Source: Streptomyces sp. NRRL F-525 (GTDB taxonomy: Bacteria; Actinomycetota; Actinomycetes; Streptomycetales; Streptomycetaceae). From it: a stretch of DNA of 64,000 nucleotides. The stretch is from assembly GCF_000716605.1 (NCBI RefSeq), contig NZ_JNXE01000011.1, positions 124,001-188,000 of the forward strand, read 5' to 3'. The position numbers and the translations under genes are program-made. Below, in pieces: positions 60,054 to 64,000 of the stretch; positions within the stretch are counted from its first letter, which is position 1, and each line of letters opens with the position of its first letter. The notes below the pieces were generated by a model. That model saw only the letters and a list, made by a program, of their open reading frames with translations, was not told where the DNA came from and made no database searches.

Positions 60054-60802
60054 TCGGCCTCGTGCTGGCGGCCGGCGCCGGACGGCGTCTGCGCCCCTAC
60101 ACCCACAGCCTTCCCAAGGCTCTGGTGCCGGTGGGGCCCGCGGGTATAGAGGGCGAACCGACGGTCCTGGACCTCACCCTCGGCAACTTCGCCGAGATCG
60201 GTCTGACCGAGGTCGCGATCATCGTCGGCTACCGCAAGGAGGCCGTCTACGAGCGCAAGGCGGCCCTCGAGGCGAAGTACGGCCTCAAGCTCACCCTCAT
60301 CGACAACGACAAGGCCGAGGAGTGGAACAACGCCTACTCCCTCTGGTGCGGACGTGACGCGCTCAAGGACGGCGTGATCCTCGCCAACGGCGACACCGTC
60401 CACCCGGTCTCCGTCGAGCGCACGCTGCTGGCCGCCCGCGGCGACGGCAAGAAGATCATCCTCGCGCTGGACACCGTCAAGTCCCTTGCGGACGAGGAGA
60501 TGAAGGTCGTCGTCGACCCCGCCAAGGGCATGACGAAGATCACCAAGCTGATGGATCCCGCCGAGGCGACCGGTGAGTACATCGGCGTCACCCTCATCGA
60601 GGGCGACGCCACCGCCGAACTCGCCGACGCGCTCAAGACCGTGTGGGAGACCGACCCGCAGCAGTTCTACGAGCACGGCTACCAGGAGCTCGTGAACCGC
60701 GGCTTCCGGATCGACGTGGCCCCGATCGGCGACGTCAAGTGGGTCGAGATCGACAACCACGACGACTTGGCCAAGGGTCGGGAGATCGCGTGCCTGTACT
60801 GA
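60050..60802 (+). CDS. Phospho-alcohol cytidylyltransferase-like NTP transferase
   Basis: 250 residues. Sugar-nucleotidyltransferase fold: LVLAAGAGRRLRPYTHSLPKALVPV, then EEWNNAYSLWCGRDAL, the NNxxSLW motif seen in choline-phosphate (LicC) and phosphonoalkyl (PntC) cytidylyltransferases, ILANGDTVHPV with the metal Asp, and a C-terminal VKWVEIDNHDDLAKG. It should couple CTP with a phosphorylated alcohol to form the CDP-alcohol used by the two phosphotransferases beside it. Starts in an ATGA overlap with the previous gene and overlaps the next by 13 nt. Confidence 0.87.
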   Translation: MIGLVLAAGAGRRLRPYTHSLPKALVPVGPAGIEGEPTVLDLTLGNFAEIGLTEVAIIVGYRKEAVYERKAALEAKYGLKLTLIDNDKAEEWNNAYSLWCGRDALKDGVILANGDTVHPVSVERTLLAARGDGKKIILALDTVKSLADEEMKVVVDPAKGMTKITKLMDPAEATGEYIGVTLIEGDATAELADALKTVWETDPQQFYEHGYQELVNRGFRIDVAPIGDVKWVEIDNHDDLAKGREIACLY

Positions 60803-61851
60803 CCCGGCTGATTCCCTCGCCCGTCGTCGTGGACATCCGCCCGGGTGCCCTCGACGACCTGGCCGGTGTCCTCGCCGACCAGCGCGTCTCGCACTCCGGC
60901 CGGCTCGCGGTCGCCGTCAGTGGCGGCTCCGGCGCCCGGCTGCGCGCGCGCCTGGAACCGAGCCTGCCCGGCGCCACCTGGTACGAGGTCGGCGGCGGCA
61001 CCCTGGATGACGCGATCCGGCTGGCCGGCGACATGAAGGCCGGTCACTACGACGCGGTCGTGGGCCTCGGCGGCGGCAAGATCATCGACTGCGCCAAGTT
61101 CGCCGCGGCGCGCATCGGCCTGCCGCTGGTCGCCGTACCGACGAACCTCGCGCACGACGGCCTGTGCTCGCCGGTCGCGACCCTCGACAACGACGCGGGC
61201 CGCGGCTCCTACGGTGTGCCGAACCCGATCGCCGTCGTCATCGACCTCGACGTGATCCGTGAGGCACCGGTCCGCTTCGTGCGGGCGGGCATCGGGGACG
61301 CGATCTCCAACATCTCCGCGATCGCGGACTGGGAGCTCGCGAACCGCGTCAAGGGCGAGAAGATCGACGGGCTCGCCGCGGCCATGGCACGCCAGGCGGG
61401 CGAGGCCGTGCTGCGCCACCCGGGCGGGGTCGGCGACAACGCCTTCCTCCAGGTGCTGGCAGAGGCGCTCGTCCTCAGCGGTATCGCCATGTCGGTGTCG
61501 GGCGACTCACGCCCGTCCTCCGGTGCCTGCCACGAGATCAACCACGCCTTCGACCTGCTCTTCCCCAAACGCGCTGCCGCCCACGGCGAGCAGTGCGGAC
61601 TGGGCGCGGCCTTCGCCATGTACCTCCGCGGGGCCCACGAGGAATCGGCCTACATGGCCGAGGTGCTGCGCCGGCACGGACTGCCGGTGCTGCCGGAGGA
61701 GATCGGGTTCACGGTGGACGAGTTCGTCCGCGCCGTGGAGTTCGCCCCCGAGACCCGCCCCGGCCGCTACACCATCCTCGAACACCTCGACCTGAAAACC
61801 GACCAGATCAAGGACATCTACGCCGACTATGTCAAGGCCATCGGTAGCTGA
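60790..61851 (+). CDS. Iron-containing ADH family, sn-glycerol-1-phosphate dehydrogenase-like
   Basis: 353 residues from GTG 60790, with GGGAG upstream. NAD motif VVGLGGGKIIDCAKF, then VPTNLAHDGLCSPVA, the metal Asp in GDAISNISAIADW, and the two His ligands in GACHEINHAF and AAHGEQCGLG: the pattern of G1P dehydrogenases (archaeal EgsA, Bacillus AraM) rather than of glycerol dehydrogenase. It would reduce dihydroxyacetone phosphate or another keto-phosphate to the polyol phosphate that the neighbouring cytidylyltransferase activates. Overlaps both flanking genes, so it is coupled. Confidence 0.85.
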   Translation: MPVLTRLIPSPVVVDIRPGALDDLAGVLADQRVSHSGRLAVAVSGGSGARLRARLEPSLPGATWYEVGGGTLDDAIRLAGDMKAGHYDAVVGLGGGKIIDCAKFAAARIGLPLVAVPTNLAHDGLCSPVATLDNDAGRGSYGVPNPIAVVIDLDVIREAPVRFVRAGIGDAISNISAIADWELANRVKGEKIDGLAAAMARQAGEAVLRHPGGVGDNAFLQVLAEALVLSGIAMSVSGDSRPSSGACHEINHAFDLLFPKRAAAHGEQCGLGAAFAMYLRGAHEESAYMAEVLRRHGLPVLPEEIGFTVDEFVRAVEFAPETRPGRYTILEHLDLKTDQIKDIYADYVKAIGS

Positions 61852-62608
61852 ACTCCGTCCCGTCGTCCACCCCGCTGGGGTGAAGGACCGGCGCAGCGGT
61901 GAGCACTGGATGGGACGCCTCTACATGCGTGAGGTGTCTCTGCGGGTCGACCGCTACCTGGTGAACACCAGGGTCTCGCCCAACCAGCTCACGTACCTGA
62001 TGACCGTCTTCGGCGTGCTCGCCGCCCCGGCGCTGCTGGTGCCGGGGATCACGGGCGCCGTGCTCGGCGTGGTGTGCGTCCAGATGTATCTGCTGCTGGA
62101 CTGCGTCGACGGCGAGATCGCCCGCTGGCGCAAGCAGTACTCGCTCGCCGGGGTCTACCTCGACCGGGTCGGCGCCTATCTGACCGACGCCGCCGTGCTG
62201 GTGGGCTTCGGGCTGCGCGCGGCCGACCTGTTCGGCAGCGGCCGTATCGACTGGCTGTGGGCCTTCCTCGGGACGCTGGCCGCGCTCGGCGCGATCCTCA
62301 TCAAGGCCGAGACCGACCTGGTCGGCGTCGCCCGGCACCAGACCGGCAAGGCACCGGTCCAGGAGGCCGCGGCCGAGATGCGGTCCTCCGGGATGGCGCT
62401 GGCCCGCCGGGCCGCCGCCGCCTTCAAGTTCCACCGGCTCATCCTCGGCATCGAGGCGACCCTGCTGATCCTGGTCCTCGCGATCGTCGACCAGATCCGC
62501 GGCGACCTGTACTTCTCGCGGCTCGGCGTCGCCGTACTGGCCGGCATCGCGCTGCTGCAGACCCTGCTGCACCTGGTGTCGATCCTCGCGTCGAGCAGGC
62601 TGAAGTGA
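61829..62608 (+). CDS. CDP-alcohol phosphotransferase, second copy with altered active-site motif
   Basis: 259 residues from ATG 61829 (23-nt overlap with the previous gene). Six or so membrane segments. The catalytic motif begins normally (D91xxDGxxAR, G108xxxD112) but the fourth Asp, expected at 116, is Ala; Asp120 is four residues further on. Sequence differs widely from the large copy. It probably still handles a CDP-alcohol, since the three other Asp/Gly positions stand, but the missing base could alter activity. N-terminal HWMGRLYMREVSLRVDRYLV has an amphipathic look. Confidence 0.85.
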   Translation: MSRPSVAELRPVVHPAGVKDRRSGEHWMGRLYMREVSLRVDRYLVNTRVSPNQLTYLMTVFGVLAAPALLVPGITGAVLGVVCVQMYLLLDCVDGEIARWRKQYSLAGVYLDRVGAYLTDAAVLVGFGLRAADLFGSGRIDWLWAFLGTLAALGAILIKAETDLVGVARHQTGKAPVQEAAAEMRSSGMALARRAAAAFKFHRLILGIEATLLILVLAIVDQIRGDLYFSRLGVAVLAGIALLQTLLHLVSILASSRLK

Positions 62609-62613
62609 GCGGC

Positions 62614-63486
62614 ATGAAGGTCGGCGCGGTGATCATCACCATGGGCAACCGCCCCGACGAACTGCGGGCACTGCTCGACTCGGTCGCCAAGCAGGACGGC
62701 GACCGGGTCGAGGCGGTGGTCGTCGGCAACGGCTCGCCCGTCCCGGACGTCCCCGCGGGCGTCCGGACCATAGAACTGCCCGAGAACCTCGGCATCCCCG
62801 GCGGCCGCAACATCGGCCTGGAGGCCTTCGGGCCCGCCGGTCGCGAGGTCGACATAGTGATGTTCCTCGACGACGACGGGCTCCTCGCCCAGCACGACAC
62901 CGCCGAGCTGTGCCGGCAGGCCTTCGCCGCCGACCCCCGCCTCGGCATCATCAGCTTCCGCATCGCCGACCCGGAGACGGGTGTCACCCAGCGCCGCCAC
63001 GTCCCGCGCCTGCGCGCCTCCGACCCGATGCGCTCCTCCCGGGTCACCACCTTCCTCGGCGGCGCCAACGCCGTCCGCACGAAGGTCTTCGCCGAGGTCG
63101 GCGGACTCCCGGACGAGTTCTTCTACGCCCATGAGGAGACGGACCTCGCCTGGCGGGCCCTCGATGCGGGCTGGATGATCGACTACCGGTCCGACATGGT
63201 CCTGTACCACCCGACCACCGCCCCTTCGCGGCACGCGGTCTACCACCGCATGGTCGCCCGCAACCGCGTCTGGCTGGCCCGCCGCAACCTCCCCACCCCC
63301 CTCGTCCCCGTCTACCTCGGGGTATGGCTGCTGCTCACCCTCCTGCGCCGCCCCTCGCGCCCGGCGCTGCAGGCCTGGTTCGGCGGGTTCAAGGAGGGCT
63401 GGACCACTCCGTGCGGTCCGCGCCGGCCCATGCGGTGGCGTACGGTGTGGCGCCTGACCCGGCTGGGCCGTCCTCCGGTCATCTGA
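62614..63486 (+). CDS. Family 2 glycosyltransferase
   Basis: 290 residues from ATG 62614; a GTG at 62605, in a GTGA overlap with the previous stop, is an alternative start. GT-A fold: VGAVIITMGNRPDELRALLDS, LPENLGIPGGRNIGLE, the metal motif FLDDDG, FLGGANAVRTKVF and EFFYAHEETDLAWRALDAGW, as in rhamnosyl- and related transferases. A hydrophobic stretch near 225-245 may dock it at the membrane. It should add one sugar to the lipid-linked product of the operon. Confidence 0.88.
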   Translation: MKVGAVIITMGNRPDELRALLDSVAKQDGDRVEAVVVGNGSPVPDVPAGVRTIELPENLGIPGGRNIGLEAFGPAGREVDIVMFLDDDGLLAQHDTAELCRQAFAADPRLGIISFRIADPETGVTQRRHVPRLRASDPMRSSRVTTFLGGANAVRTKVFAEVGGLPDEFFYAHEETDLAWRALDAGWMIDYRSDMVLYHPTTAPSRHAVYHRMVARNRVWLARRNLPTPLVPVYLGVWLLLTLLRRPSRPALQAWFGGFKEGWTTPCGPRRPMRWRTVWRLTRLGRPPVI

Positions 63487-63538
63487 CAAGCTCGGGGCGC
63501 GCGTCACCGCGCGCGGGACGCGCGGCCGACCCCTCGAA

Positions 63539-63615
63539 ACGTATCCGGCGGCGGATACGTGTCAGTTCCTGTAGCACAATTCTGTAAGACGAACGCAAGA
63601 CAGTCGTAAGACGAA
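63539..63615. promoter_or_regulatory. Palindrome and phased direct repeats before the exporter gene
   Basis: ACGTATCCG-GCGG-CGGATACGT (63539-63560) is a perfect 9-bp inverted repeat. GTAAGACGAA occurs at 63584-63593 and 63606-63615, exactly 22 bp apart, two helical turns. The 152-bp gap is AT-richer than its surroundings and is likely an internal promoter with a regulator site. Confidence 0.6.
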
Positions 63616-63638
63616 TCCGAAAATGAAGGCATCCACCC

Positions 63639-64000
63639 TTGAGTGAGACAACGCATGACGGCGGAGTCGCGGTGAGCCCGCGTCCGTCGCCCGACGAAGG
63701 CCTCACGGCGGCGCAGCTGTCCGCCAAGTACGGGCTGACGGTGAGCGGTGCCCGCCCCGGACTCGCCGAGTACGTCCGCCAGCTCTGGGGACGCCGGCAC
63801 TTCATCCTCGCCTTCTCCCAGGCGAAGCTGACGGCCCAGTACAGCCAGGCGAAGCTCGGCCAGCTCTGGCAGGTGGCCACACCGCTGCTGAACGCGGCCG
63901 TGTACTTCTTCATCTTCGGCGTCATCCTGAAGGCCAGCCGGGGCATGTCCCGGGACGTGTACATCCCGTTCCTGGTCACGGGCGTCTTCGTGTTCACCTT
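63639..64000 (+). CDS. ABC-2 type polysaccharide/polyol-phosphate export permease, N-terminal part (cut by window edge)
   Basis: 120 codons visible, from TTG 63639 (LSETTHDGGVAV) with GAAGG upstream; GTG 63672 with GGAG is an alternative. After a polar N-terminus comes LAEYVRQLWGRRHFILAFSQAK, then a first membrane helix (LLNAAVYFFIFGVIL) and PFLVTGVFVFT. This is the Wzm/TagG-type permease family, which exports O-antigens and teichoic acids with a partner ATPase. It extends the glycopolymer operon beyond the window. Confidence 0.85.
   Translation, partial: MSETTHDGGVAVSPRPSPDEGLTAAQLSAKYGLTVSGARPGLAEYVRQLWGRRHFILAFSQAKLTAQYSQAKLGQLWQVATPLLNAAVYFFIFGVILKASRGMSRDVYIPFLVTGVFVFT

Overview
The window reads as high-GC chromosomal DNA of a Streptomyces. 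The evidence is the very high GC content with strong third-position G/C bias, frequent GTG and TTG starts, a WhiB-like and an SsgA-like sporulation regulator, a fused PcaD-PcaC enzyme, and a PcaV-type MarR regulator. From memory, the order of genes (pca cluster, DNA ligase and LigD polymerase, SsgD-like, beta-oxidation operon, macrodomain, SCO6745-like) resembles one arm region of the S. coelicolor chromosome. No transposase, integrase, tRNA, rRNA or CRISPR array was seen.

Layout. 0-7 kb: the end of a TetR regulator, a membrane-anchored DUF2510 protein, AnmK with an MHS-type transporter (cell-wall sugar recycling), and a large LuxR-like ATPase that lacks its DNA-binding domain. 7-14.2 kb: a complete protocatechuate branch of the beta-ketoadipate pathway, pcaI-J-F-H-G-B-L, tightly coupled on the minus strand and divergent from pcaV. 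14.2-21.3 kb: a DUF3048 lipoprotein, an ATP-dependent DNA ligase divergent from a LigD-type polymerase, an ornithine cyclodeaminase relative, a LacI regulator with its own operator, a VOC protein and a WhiB-like protein. 21.3-30.9 kb: acyl-ACP desaturase, DDAH, an ABC-F protein with a long leader, a PEP-mutase family enzyme, an SsgA-like protein, a secreted BNR/YCF48-like protein, endonuclease V, a 45-aa membrane protein, an enoyl reductase-like protein and a YjbR protein. 31-36.4 kb: a fatty-acid operon (alpha-methylacyl-CoA racemase, thiolase, FadB-type fusion) with a convergent MerR regulator. 36.5-50.8 kb: a macrodomain protein behind a DNA-damage-type promoter, a PfkB kinase, a TioE-like MerR regulator divergent from an erythromycin-esterase homologue, two secreted peptidases, a D-amino-acid oxidase, a second ABC-F protein, DinB and Tex. 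50.9-57 kb: an SCO6745-like protein, a GATase1/AraC regulator next to a stand-alone DJ-1 protein, enoyl-CoA hydratase, an anti-sigma-like kinase, IPP isomerase and a CDF metal exporter.

57-64 kb: GalE faces a coupled operon of two CDP-alcohol phosphotransferases, a phospho-alcohol cytidylyltransferase, a glycerol-1-phosphate dehydrogenase-like enzyme, a family-2 glycosyltransferase and the start of an ABC-2 polysaccharide exporter. Together these could make a CDP-activated polyol phosphate, build it into a glycolipid or glycopolymer and export it. The product cannot be read from sequence. This is the best candidate in the window for an undescribed pathway.

Regulation and structure. Seven copies of a dispersed GC-rich element built around a GCGCCCCT/AGGGGCGC hairpin lie at gene ends, mostly between convergent genes; one has become the 3' end of the dinB-like gene. 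Several genes look leaderless, with a TANNNT hexamer 6-7 nt before ATG and no Shine-Dalgarno sequence. Operator-like repeats precede the LacI gene, the desaturase, the DUF3048 gene, ddaH, the fatty-acid operon and the exporter gene.
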